Of a stretch of DNA of 7,690 bases, positions 1 through 5,520 are shown piece after piece; the stretch's first letter is position 1, and each line of letters begins with the position of its first letter. Under the pieces are notes generated by a model that saw only the letters and a list, made by a program, of their open reading frames with translations, had not been told where the DNA came from and did not search any database. A program made the translations under genes and the position numbers. The DNA lies in contig DNIP01000135.1 in the NCBI GenBank assembly GCA_003499325.1, forward strand, positions 1-7,690. The letters run 5' to 3'. Origin of the DNA: Oscillospiraceae bacterium. Its GTDB lineage: Bacteria; Bacillota; Clostridia; Oscillospirales; Acutalibacteraceae.

Positions 1-912
1 GTCTACGCGATGGCGAGCGCGCAGACCTTTGCTCAAAACGGCGTGCGTATTGCCGCGGCAATGAACTGCGACAAGCTCTGCTTCGGCGCGGAAAATTCGA
101 TCAACGATCTGAATGAGATCGTCGAACTGCTCGAGAATAAGCGGATCAATGACAAGATACACGCCGCGATGAAGAGCGGAGAGTATTATCCGAAGGCTCT
201 GAGTGCGGCGGTTGGAACGCATCATGCCGCCGTCATCAATCAGCCCAACAACATCCTTGCGCTCGAGTACATCAAGGCATGCAAAAAGCACGGGATCATG
301 CCGATCGCGATCCGGCGAAAATGCGTGAATCACGATGAAGACGTGATCCGCGACGGGATCGCTTCCGCAAGTAAGCTCCGTGAGATGATCGAAAACGGTG
401 AACCGTACGACACACTCACGCCGATGACAATCCCCCATCCGTGTACGATCCAAAGCATTGAGCCCGCGATCCTCTATCGGCTCAAAACGATCACGTCAGA
501 GGAGCTGCGCCGAATCGCCGACGTCAGCGAAGGGCTGGAATACCGCATTATCGAAGCGGCAAAGCAGTATAATTCTCTATCCGAAATATTTAACACCATC
601 AAAACAAAGCGCTACACCATGGCGCGGATACGTCGTATCATCCTGTCGGCTTTCCTCAACATTACAACGGAGCTACAGAGCACCCCTGTCCCCTATCTGC
701 GGATCCTCGGCATCAGATCAGGGTGGGAGGAACTACTCAAAGGAGCCGGATTACCCCTGATCGTCAAGGTCAAGGCGGATTATGAGCATCTCAGTCAAAT
801 TTCCGCAAAAGAAATATTTCATGTTGATCTGCGCGCTGCCGAAGCGATGAACATTGCAAGAAAGGCTGAGCCGATCAACGAATTCTCCCAAGGCGTTATC
901 AAAGTATCATAA
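1..912 (+). CDS. tmcAL: tRNA(Met) cytidine acetate ligase TmcAL, 5' end cut off
   Basis: This is the C-terminal part (303 codons in frame from base 1) of TmcAL (YlbM family), which uses acetate and ATP to make N4-acetylcytidine at the wobble base of elongator tRNA-Met in the cytoplasm. The family is about 400 residues long, so roughly the first quarter, with the nucleotidyltransferase HxGH-type motif, lies outside the window. Reading from the edge, VYAMASAQTFAQNGV matches the family's Y-A-x-x-S-A-x-x-F-A segment. It is followed by FGAE (residues 28-31), PNNILALEY (about 82-90) and the IASASKLRE stretch (about 121-129), which corresponds to the family's SATxIR motif. The helical C-terminal region is complete and ends at TAA. 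The ATG at base 10 is internal, not the start. It converges on the carboxyltransferase operon and ends 6 nt before a shared terminator. Identification is by recalled family motifs and is firm. Confidence 0.9.
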   Translation, partial: VYAMASAQTFAQNGVRIAAAMNCDKLCFGAENSINDLNEIVELLENKRINDKIHAAMKSGEYYPKALSAAVGTHHAAVINQPNNILALEYIKACKKHGIMPIAIRRKCVNHDEDVIRDGIASASKLREMIENGEPYDTLTPMTIPHPCTIQSIEPAILYRLKTITSEELRRIADVSEGLEYRIIEAAKQYNSLSEIFNTIKTKRYTMARIRRIILSAFLNITTELQSTPVPYLRILGIRSGWEELLKGAGLPLIVKVKADYEHLSQISAKEIFHVDLRAAEAMNIARKAEPINEFSQGVIKVS

Positions 913-918
913 CACTAC

Positions 919-947
919 AAAAGGCTGTCGATTTCCGACAGCCTTTT
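919..947. terminator. Bidirectional intrinsic terminator between convergent genes
   Basis: A perfect 12-bp stem (AAAAGGCTGTCG, 919-930; CGACAGCCTTTT, 936-947) encloses a 5-nt loop. The stem begins with four A and ends with four T, so a U-tract follows the GC-rich part on either strand. It lies 6 nt after the tmcAL stop and 10 nt after the stop of the minus-strand carboxyltransferase gene, so one hairpin can end both transcripts. Confidence 0.9.
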
Positions 948-957
948 CCTATCCCGA

Positions 958-2358
958 TCAAACAGGATGAACCTTATTCTCTTTGTCAAGCAAAGCGGAG
1001 TTGATGCCGAGCTTTTTGTTGCGGCGTTTCTCAAAGAAGTCGATCGCGACCTTCGGGAACTGCGCATAGCTCAAAACGTCCTCTTCCTGCTCTATATACT
1101 GCGGGATCTCGGCACGCAGCTTATCGAGCTCCGGCTCGAGGAGATCAGCGGGACGGCAATCGATCGGCTTCATATCGCCGATAATGCGCTTGCGGAACTC
1201 AGGGTCGATGGGCATCGGGGTGGTGCCGTATTTGCCCGCGACCAGATCCTTGAACTCGTTGGTACACATCTTGTAGCGCTCGCCCATGATGACGTTGAAC
1301 ACCGCCTGAGTACCGACAATCTGAGAGGTCGGGGTGACGAGCGGCGGATAACCGCTGTCCTCACGCACACGCGGTACTTCCTCGAGCACCTGTGTGAGCT
1401 GATCCTCCTTGCCCGCCTGCTTGAGCTGACTGAGCAGGTTGCTCAGCATGCCGCCGGGCACCTGATAGATCAGCGCCTTGGCGTCAGTAGCGAGCATCTT
1501 GGGATCGAGCAGTCCGCTCTTGATATACTTTTCGCGCAGGGTCATGAAGTATTCGCGGATCGGGGTCAGGCTCTCGAGCTTGATGCCCGTGTCGTATTCG
1601 GTACCCATGAACGCGGCGATCATGCTCTCGGTCGGCGCATGAGAGGTACCCAGCGCCAGCGGAGAGATCGCGGTGTCGATCATATCGACGCCCGCTTCTA
1701 CGCCCTTCATCAGGCACATGGATGCAAGACCCGAGGTATAGTGGGTATGGAGCTGTAAGGGAAGATCGACCTCGGACTTAATCGCCTTAACGAGCTTTTC
1801 GGTACGGTAAGGGGTGAGCAGCGCCGCCATATCCTTGATGCAAATGGAATCGGCGCCCGCGTCGGCAATGCGCTTAGCGTACTCGACATAATACTCGTCG
1901 GTAAAGACGGGGCCTGTGGTATAGCTGATCGCTACCTGCGCATGAGCGCCCTCCTTCTTCGCCGCCTTGATGGCGACCTGAAGGTTCTTGATATCGTTCA
2001 GCGCGTCAAAAATACGGATGATATCGATACCGTTCGCGACGGAACGCTGTACAAAATACTCGAGGACGTCGTCGGCATAATGACGATAGCCAAGCATATT
2101 CTGTCCGCGGAACAGCATCTGGAGCTTGGTATTCTTGCAATGCTTGCGGATGGTGCGCAGACGCTCCCACGGGTCTTCATTCAAAAATCGCAGACAGCTG
2201 TCAAAGGTCGCGCCGCCCCAGCATTCGAGCGAATGGTAGCCGATCTTGTCCATCTCATCGAGGATCGGGAGCATCTCTTCGGTCGTCATGCGAGTTGCGA
2301 TCAGGCTCTGGTGCGCGTCACGCAGCGCTGTCTCTGTGACTAAAATCTTCTTGCTCAT
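958..2358 (-). CDS. oadA: OadA/5S-type biotin-dependent carboxyltransferase (oxaloacetate decarboxylase alpha or pyruvate carboxylase B-like), no biotin domain
   Basis: A 466-residue cytoplasmic enzyme that transfers a carboxyl group between biotin and a keto acid (pyruvate/oxaloacetate in the known families). Residues 1 to about 270 form the HMGL-like TIM barrel, and about 290-466 the conserved PYC/OADA domain. Metal and catalytic residues are in place: D14 in LRDAHQS, the lysine that is carbamylated in the family (K175 in CIKDMAALL), and H204 and H206 in LHTHYTSG. The segment FRGQNMLGYRHYADD is typical of the family. Many OadA/PycB proteins continue into a C-terminal biotinyl domain. This one stops before it, and the biotin domain is the separate gene just upstream, as in the 5S subunit of transcarboxylase. 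AAGGAG (2365-2370) overlaps the stop codon of the biotin carrier gene and leaves 6 nt to the ATG, so translation is probably coupled. The family is certain; the physiological substrate pair is not. Confidence 0.9.
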   Translation of the reverse strand: MSKKILVTETALRDAHQSLIATRMTTEEMLPILDEMDKIGYHSLECWGGATFDSCLRFLNEDPWERLRTIRKHCKNTKLQMLFRGQNMLGYRHYADDVLEYFVQRSVANGIDIIRIFDALNDIKNLQVAIKAAKKEGAHAQVAISYTTGPVFTDEYYVEYAKRIADAGADSICIKDMAALLTPYRTEKLVKAIKSEVDLPLQLHTHYTSGLASMCLMKGVEAGVDMIDTAISPLALGTSHAPTESMIAAFMGTEYDTGIKLESLTPIREYFMTLREKYIKSGLLDPKMLATDAKALIYQVPGGMLSNLLSQLKQAGKEDQLTQVLEEVPRVREDSGYPPLVTPTSQIVGTQAVFNVIMGERYKMCTNEFKDLVAGKYGTTPMPIDPEFRKRIIGDMKPIDCRPADLLEPELDKLRAEIPQYIEQEEDVLSYAQFPKVAIDFFEKRRNKKLGINSALLDKENKVHPV

Positions 2359-2368
2359 GATCTTCTCC

Positions 2369-2734
2369 TTAGCCTATGGTCACGAGGGTCGCGCCTGTGT
2401 CAACACTCTCGCCCTTGCTGACGGAGATACCGGTGATGGTGCCGTCCTTAGGCGCTTTGATCTCATTTTCCATCTTCATCGCCTCGAGAACAACGAGGAC
2501 GTCGCCCTTCTTGACGGACTGACCGTCGGATACGTTGACGGAGACGATGGTGCCGGGCATGGGCGCGGCGACCTTCTCACCCGCGCCGGCGGCAGCCGCG
2601 GCTGCTTTTTTCGGTGCAGCGGCTTTGACAGGAGCTGCTGCAGCAGGAGCAAAAGCAGGAGCTTCGTTCCCGTTCAATTCTTCTACCTGTACGTCATATG
2701 CGACACCGTTGACGGTGATTCTCAGATTCTTCAT
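2369..2734 (-). CDS. Free-standing biotin carboxyl carrier protein (OadA-C/1.3S type)
   Basis: A 121-residue carrier that shuttles carboxyl groups on biotin between the two flanking carboxyltransferases. Residues 1-22 form a short beta-rich N-terminus (MKNLRITVNGVAYDVQVEEL), as in the 1.3S/MmdC family. Residues 25-52 are a flexible Ala/Pro/Lys linker. Residues 53-121 are the biotinyl/lipoyl domain, with the biotinylation motif EAMKMEN and target lysine K87, 34 residues before the C-terminus as expected. The gene starts 48 nt after the acyl-CoA carboxyltransferase subunit with AGAGG 8 nt before the ATG, and ends 10 nt before the OadA-type gene. It carries no biotin carboxylase or membrane segment. 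A lipoyl domain is less likely because the motif is AMKM and the neighbours are carboxyltransferases. Family assignment is firm; which enzyme it serves rests on gene context. Confidence 0.93.
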   Translation of the reverse strand: MKNLRITVNGVAYDVQVEELNGNEAPAFAPAAAAPVKAAAPKKAAAAAAGAGEKVAAPMPGTIVSVNVSDGQSVKKGDVLVVLEAMKMENEIKAPKDGTITGISVSKGESVDTGATLVTIG

Positions 2735-2782
2735 AATCGTTACCTCTTATTTCTATAATTTATCAGATCAACAGATCGGTGA

Positions 2783-4066
2783 TTATACTTTGGTGCTATG
2801 CTTCTTCGGCAAGGTGGAAACACGCTTGCTGAGCAGTATCTCGATCGCGCCGACAATTCTGTCGCGGATGGACTCGGTATCAACGATATCGTCGATATAG
2901 CCGTCCTCAGCCGCCTTGACTGCGGAGAGATTCGCCTTGACATACGCCATCGCCTTTTCATCCTGTTCTGCGACAGGCGCGTCGGCGATAGAGCTGTCGA
3001 GGATGAATGCCGCCGCCTTGGGCGCTATGGGAGATACAACAGCGTCGGGCATGGCATAGACCAGATCGGCGCCGGAGGTCGAACCCGCAAGAGCGATATA
3101 GACAGCGCCGACAGCTGTGCCCGCGATCACGGCGATCTTGGGAGCGGTCGCGTCGGCATAGGCGGAGATCAGCTTGGAAGCGTCGCCGAGGCTCTCGAAC
3201 TTCTCCGCGTCAACAATGGTGATCAGCGGGAGCGAGAACGCGTCACAGAAGCGAACGTGCTTTGCCATCTTCTTAGCGCTGTCAGCAGAGATCACACCGC
3301 CCTTGGTGACGATGATACCGACAGGATAGCCGTTCACTCTGCCGAACGCGGTGCAGACGGGCTCACCGTAACCGCCGCCGACACAAAGAAGCGACCCTTC
3401 ATCGGCAAAAAATTTCGGCAGCTTATCGGGCTCGGCATAAGGGGGAACGCTCTCAAACGCGGGAGCAGGCTCGAGGTTGTTGGCGGGAAAATAGCCGAGC
3501 AGCGCCTTTGCCTTGTCCACACACGCCTCATAGCCTTCACAGATAAAGGAAACGTTGCCGTTACTCAGATTATCCTGAGCGGAAGCATTCTCGCCGACCG
3601 TGTCAACGCTCAGCGTCGCATCCTTTTCCATGATGATATAATCAGCCGCCGCCGCGATCAGTGCCGAGGTTCCGACACAGCTGCCGAGAACGACGGAGAT
3701 CTGCGGGACGATACCGCTTAACTTGGATGACTTTCTCAAAATATCGCCGTACGCGGAAAGGAGCTCATACTTTTGCTCCAGTCTGCCGCCGACGGAATGA
3801 TAGAAGCCAATCACGGGAGCGCCGGTCTTGAGCGCCAGATCATAGAGCTTGGTGATCTTTTTGGACTGCGCCTTGCTCATCGCGCCGCCGCAGGTATCAA
3901 CATTCTGCGCGAACGCGTAGACGTTAACGCCGTCGACAGTGCCGTAACCGGTCACCGCCTCAGCCTCACCCGAATCGCCCTTTAAATAAGCGTCGGTTTC
4001 CATAAAACTGCCTTCGTCAAAAAAGGCGTTCAGTACATCGTAGGATGAAACCTTTTCAACACCCAC
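2783..4066 (-). CDS. Shortened, divergent acyl-CoA carboxyltransferase subunit (MmdA/12S-like)
   Basis: A 427-residue protein of the crotonase-fold carboxyltransferase family (MmdA, PccB, 12S), which moves carboxyl groups between biotin and acyl-CoA. Family landmarks by residue: FFDEGSFMETD (15-25), VTGYGTVDG (38-46), HSVGGRLEQ (90-98, in place of SGGARIQEG), LGSCVGTSA (127-135, in place of GPCAGGA), LGYFPANNLEPAP (190-202), GRVNGYPVGII (242-252), KHVRFCDAFSLPLITIVD (269-286) and AVGAVY (318-323, in place of YGGAY). After VD at 285-286 the family's PGFLPG...GxIRxGA loop is missing; only AEKFESLGD precedes ASKLISAY. Members are usually 500 residues or more; this one is short at the N-terminus, in the middle linker and in this loop. 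The chosen start is GTG at 4066, 7 nt after AGGAGG. First gene of a three-gene operon. The fold is clear. The substrate is unknown, and whether both half-sites still work is open. Confidence 0.8.
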   Translation of the reverse strand: MGVEKVSSYDVLNAFFDEGSFMETDAYLKGDSGEAEAVTGYGTVDGVNVYAFAQNVDTCGGAMSKAQSKKITKLYDLALKTGAPVIGFYHSVGGRLEQKYELLSAYGDILRKSSKLSGIVPQISVVLGSCVGTSALIAAAADYIIMEKDATLSVDTVGENASAQDNLSNGNVSFICEGYEACVDKAKALLGYFPANNLEPAPAFESVPPYAEPDKLPKFFADEGSLLCVGGGYGEPVCTAFGRVNGYPVGIIVTKGGVISADSAKKMAKHVRFCDAFSLPLITIVDAEKFESLGDASKLISAYADATAPKIAVIAGTAVGAVYIALAGSTSGADLVYAMPDAVVSPIAPKAAAFILDSSIADAPVAEQDEKAMAYVKANLSAVKAAEDGYIDDIVDTESIRDRIVGAIEILLSKRVSTLPKKHSTKV

Positions 4067-4073
4067 AAACATT

Positions 4074-4079
4074 CCTCCT
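4074..4079 (-). promoter_or_regulatory. Ribosome binding site that sets a GTG start for the carboxyltransferase subunit
   Basis: A perfect AGGAGG lies 7 nt before GTG (4066-4064). An ATG at 4072-4070 is in frame but only 1 nt from the site, too close to be used. The upstream in-frame extension to 4108 would put the start before this site and inside the leader palindrome. GTG is therefore the likely initiator. Confidence 0.8.
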
Positions 4080-4083
4080 AACA

Positions 4084-4104
4084 GGTACACAATTGAGGTG
4101 TACC
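4084..4104 (-). promoter_or_regulatory. 21-nt palindrome in the carboxylase operon leader (operator or RNA hairpin)
   Basis: GGTACAC (4084-4090), a 7-nt spacer and GTGTACC (4098-4104) form a perfect inverted repeat. It lies about 20-40 nt downstream of the -10 box and 4 nt upstream of AGGAGG. That position fits a repressor operator, or a small mRNA hairpin that could mask the ribosome binding site. No regulator is encoded nearby and I do not recognise the site. Confidence 0.5.
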
Positions 4105-4123
4105 ACATAAATCTTCATTTTAC

Positions 4124-4152
4124 ATTATATTACAATCAAGCGAAAATAGCAA
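4124..4152 (-). promoter_or_regulatory. Sigma-A-type promoter of the carboxyltransferase operon
   Basis: On the minus strand, TTGCTA (4152-4147) and a perfect TATAAT (4129-4124) are separated by exactly 17 nt. The predicted start is near 4117, giving a leader of about 50 nt before the GTG. The AT-rich stretch just upstream of the -35 could act as an UP element. Confidence 0.75.
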
Positions 4153-4155
4153 GGG

Positions 4156-4170
4156 AAAAACAGCGTTTTT
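4156..4170. repeat. Small AT-rich palindrome next to the -35 box
   Basis: AAAAAC (4156-4161), AGC, GTTTTT (4165-4170) is a perfect 6-bp inverted repeat that ends 3 nt upstream of the -35 hexamer of the carboxylase promoter. It may be a binding site, an UP-element-like tract, or chance in AT-rich DNA. Confidence 0.35.
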
Positions 4171-4183
4171 ATCAATAGATTTC

Positions 4184-4343
4184 AAAAAAAAGCTCCCGTT
4201 TCAAGCAATATCATTAGGTTAAGAAAAAAGTATCTCGCTGACGCTCGGTCAATTGATACAATTCCTCAGTCACCATTCGGTGACAGCTCCTTTTACCAAA
4301 AGGAGCCTTTCTTAACTTAATGACATTGCTCCTTACAGGGAGC
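4184..4343 (-). terminator. Probable split terminator of the 117-aa gene
   Basis: Read on the minus strand, GCTCCC (4343-4338) begins 7 nt after the stop of the 117-aa gene, and its partner GGGAGC (4197-4192) is followed by eight T (4191-4184). These are the parts of an ordinary short terminator, now held about 140 nt apart by the inverted-repeat element between them. A weaker local hairpin, GCTCC/GGAGC with a 6-nt loop (4328-4343), has no T-run behind it. When the element folds, the two arms come close together, so termination at 4184 is still plausible. Confidence 0.5.
4204..4330. repeat. 127-nt cloverleaf inverted-repeat element (MITE-like or structured RNA)
   Basis: Terminal inverted repeats of 23 nt (4204-4226 and 4308-4330) match at 21 positions; one of the two differences is a G-U pair in RNA. 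Inside are three consecutive hairpins: GTATC/GATAC with inner TGAC/GTCA (4230-4259); GTCACC-ATTC-GGTGAC (4269-4284); and GCTCCTTTT-ACC-AAAAGGAGC (4286-4306). The whole folds as a four-way junction on either strand. It has no coding capacity worth calling. The two GC-containing hairpins recall dispersed intergenic repeats of gut Clostridia, but that is from memory and unverified. I see no clear target-site duplication; a GCTCC copy occurs at 4192-4196 and again at 4328-4332. Confidence 0.65.
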
Positions 4344-4350
4344 GGTCGAA

Positions 4351-4704
4351 TCAGTTGTGCTGATGGTTCAAGATTTTAGACAAATCGCTCTTTGCCATCC
4401 CGCCCTTGACCGAAAAGCGCAGTGCCTCCAGCGTCGGGAACAGCACGGGATTCTCACATTCAAAGTAGAAGCAGGAGTGATTCAGCCCATAAGAGCCGAT
4501 GGCGCGGATGATCGTATCGAGGATTGCAAAAGTCGGCTTATCAATATTCTTCGGATCCTCGGGCAGCGGCAACAGCTCGTCCACGACGATGATGTAGCCG
4601 CGATGATGGAAGCGGATGAAGCCGCAGGGAACGTCATCCAAAAAGGCGTTCAGCGCCTTATTCTCACTCTGTTCATTTTTCGGATCGGGCTTGACTACGA
4701 GCAT
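4351..4704 (-). CDS. Hypothetical 117-aa protein, possibly a reduced GNAT-like fold
   Basis: I do not recognise this protein. The ATG has GGAGA about 6 nt upstream (4711-4715), and the gene starts 48 nt after the pseudouridine synthase stop with no terminator between, so it is probably the last gene of that transcription unit. No signal peptide or membrane segment is visible. The pattern looks like strands at PCGFIRF (26-32) and YIIVVDELLPLP (37-48), a long helix at FAILDTIIRAIGSYGL (59-74), a strand at CFYFECEN (78-85), and a helix at PVLFPTLEALRF (86-97). The order strand-helix-strand, then EN...LFPTLEALRF, recalls the end of N-acetyltransferases (EN..A..LYxxLGF). The usual acetyl-CoA pyrophosphate loop, Q/RxxGxG/A, is not evident before the long helix. 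If related, it may not bind acetyl-CoA. The gene itself is likely real; the fold is a guess. Confidence 0.7.
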   Translation of the reverse strand: MLVVKPDPKNEQSENKALNAFLDDVPCGFIRFHHRGYIIVVDELLPLPEDPKNIDKPTFAILDTIIRAIGSYGLNHSCFYFECENPVLFPTLEALRFSVKGGMAKSDLSKILNHQHN

Positions 4705-4752
4705 AATGAATCTCCGTTATCTATCATATTCAGACGAGAGGTTTTCTCTTTC

Positions 4753-5520
4753 CTACAGAATGGAATCGATATCAAAATTCGCGTTGGGATTAGGATCGGC
4801 GGACAGCTTGCGCACCTCGATCTCGGTAAGATCGCGGTACATACCCGAACGCAGCTTGCCGAGCTTGACGCCGCCGATGGCGATGCGCTTCAATCGCGCG
4901 ACCTCCAAACCGACCGCGTCACACATCTTGCGTATCTGGCGGTTCCTGCCCTCGCGGATGACGATCTCGAGGATACAGCGCTCATTATCCTTATCACGGC
5001 TGACAACGCGCACCTGAGCGGGAGCGGTTTTTCTGCCATCGATGACAACGCCGCTCTCGAGCTTCGCGACCTGATCGTCCTTGATATTCGGGCGCACGGT
5101 CACGCGGTAGACCTTGTTGACGTGCTTTTTGGGGTGCATGACATGGTTGGCAAACTCTCCGTCGTTGGTCATTAACAGCATCCCCTCGCTGTCGCGGTCA
5201 AGCCTGCCGACGGGATAGAGGCGCACATCGATATCCTTGATCAGATCGGCGACGCACTTCCTGCCGCGTTCATCGTTCATCGTGGTGAGCACGCCGCGCG
5301 GTTTGTTGAGCATGATATAGCGCAGCTTCGGCTTGGCGGTGCCCGTGACGCGGCGCTTGCCGACATAGACCTTGTCGTTGTACGGATCGACCTTATCGCC
5401 GATCTGAGCGACCCTGCCGTTGACGCGCACCCTGCCTGCGGCGATCAATTCTTCACTTTTTCTGCGAGAAGCCACGCCGCAGTCGGCGAGCATTTTTTGC
5501 AATCTAACTAACTGAGCCAA
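4753..5520 (-). CDS. rluB: RluB/RsuA-family 16S/23S rRNA pseudouridine synthase
   Basis: A 255-residue enzyme that isomerises a specific uridine of rRNA (in RluB, in 23S rRNA near the peptidyl transferase centre). Residues 5-52 are an S4 RNA-binding domain (RLQKMLADCGVASRRKSEELI, then GRVRVNG). Residues 66-235 are the catalytic domain, with LNKPRGVLTT (71-80), the catalytic aspartate D108 in GRLDRDSEG, LMTNDGEFANHVMHP after it, NKVYRV, and REGRNRQIRKMCDAVG. The start is TTG at 5520, 9 nt after AAAGGA. It gives MAQLVRLQK, just ahead of the conserved RLQK, whereas the ATG at residue 10 would remove part of the S4 domain. The longer reading frame back to 5631 only runs through the carboxypeptidase gene. 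It overlaps that gene by 13 nt, so translation is probably coupled. The family is certain; the choice of RluB over RsuA/RluE/F specificity rests on overall resemblance. Confidence 0.88.
   Translation of the reverse strand: MAQLVRLQKMLADCGVASRRKSEELIAAGRVRVNGRVAQIGDKVDPYNDKVYVGKRRVTGTAKPKLRYIMLNKPRGVLTTMNDERGRKCVADLIKDIDVRLYPVGRLDRDSEGMLLMTNDGEFANHVMHPKKHVNKVYRVTVRPNIKDDQVAKLESGVVIDGRKTAPAQVRVVSRDKDNERCILEIVIREGRNRQIRKMCDAVGLEVARLKRIAIGGVKLGKLRSGMYRDLTEIEVRKLSADPNPNANFDIDSIL

Noticed and set aside
967..1758. A 263-codon open frame on the plus strand opposite the OadA-type gene
   Set aside because: It is antisense to a gene with intact metal-binding and catalytic motifs, its translation has no recognisable domain, and codon use of the real gene explains the open frame. 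The same holds for the plus-strand frames at 2246-2758, 2798-3721 and 4357-5175.
4067..4108. Extension of the carboxyltransferase subunit to an upstream start at 4108 or the ATG at 4072
   Set aside because: The extension reads through the leader palindrome and the ribosome binding site, and the ATG is only 1 nt from AGGAGG. GTG at 4066 has ideal spacing.
4230..4306. The regularly spaced hairpins as a CRISPR array or tRNA gene
   Set aside because: The hairpins differ in sequence and do not form repeat-spacer units, and no tRNA sequence features (T-loop GTTC, CCA end, acceptor pairing) accompany the cloverleaf shape.
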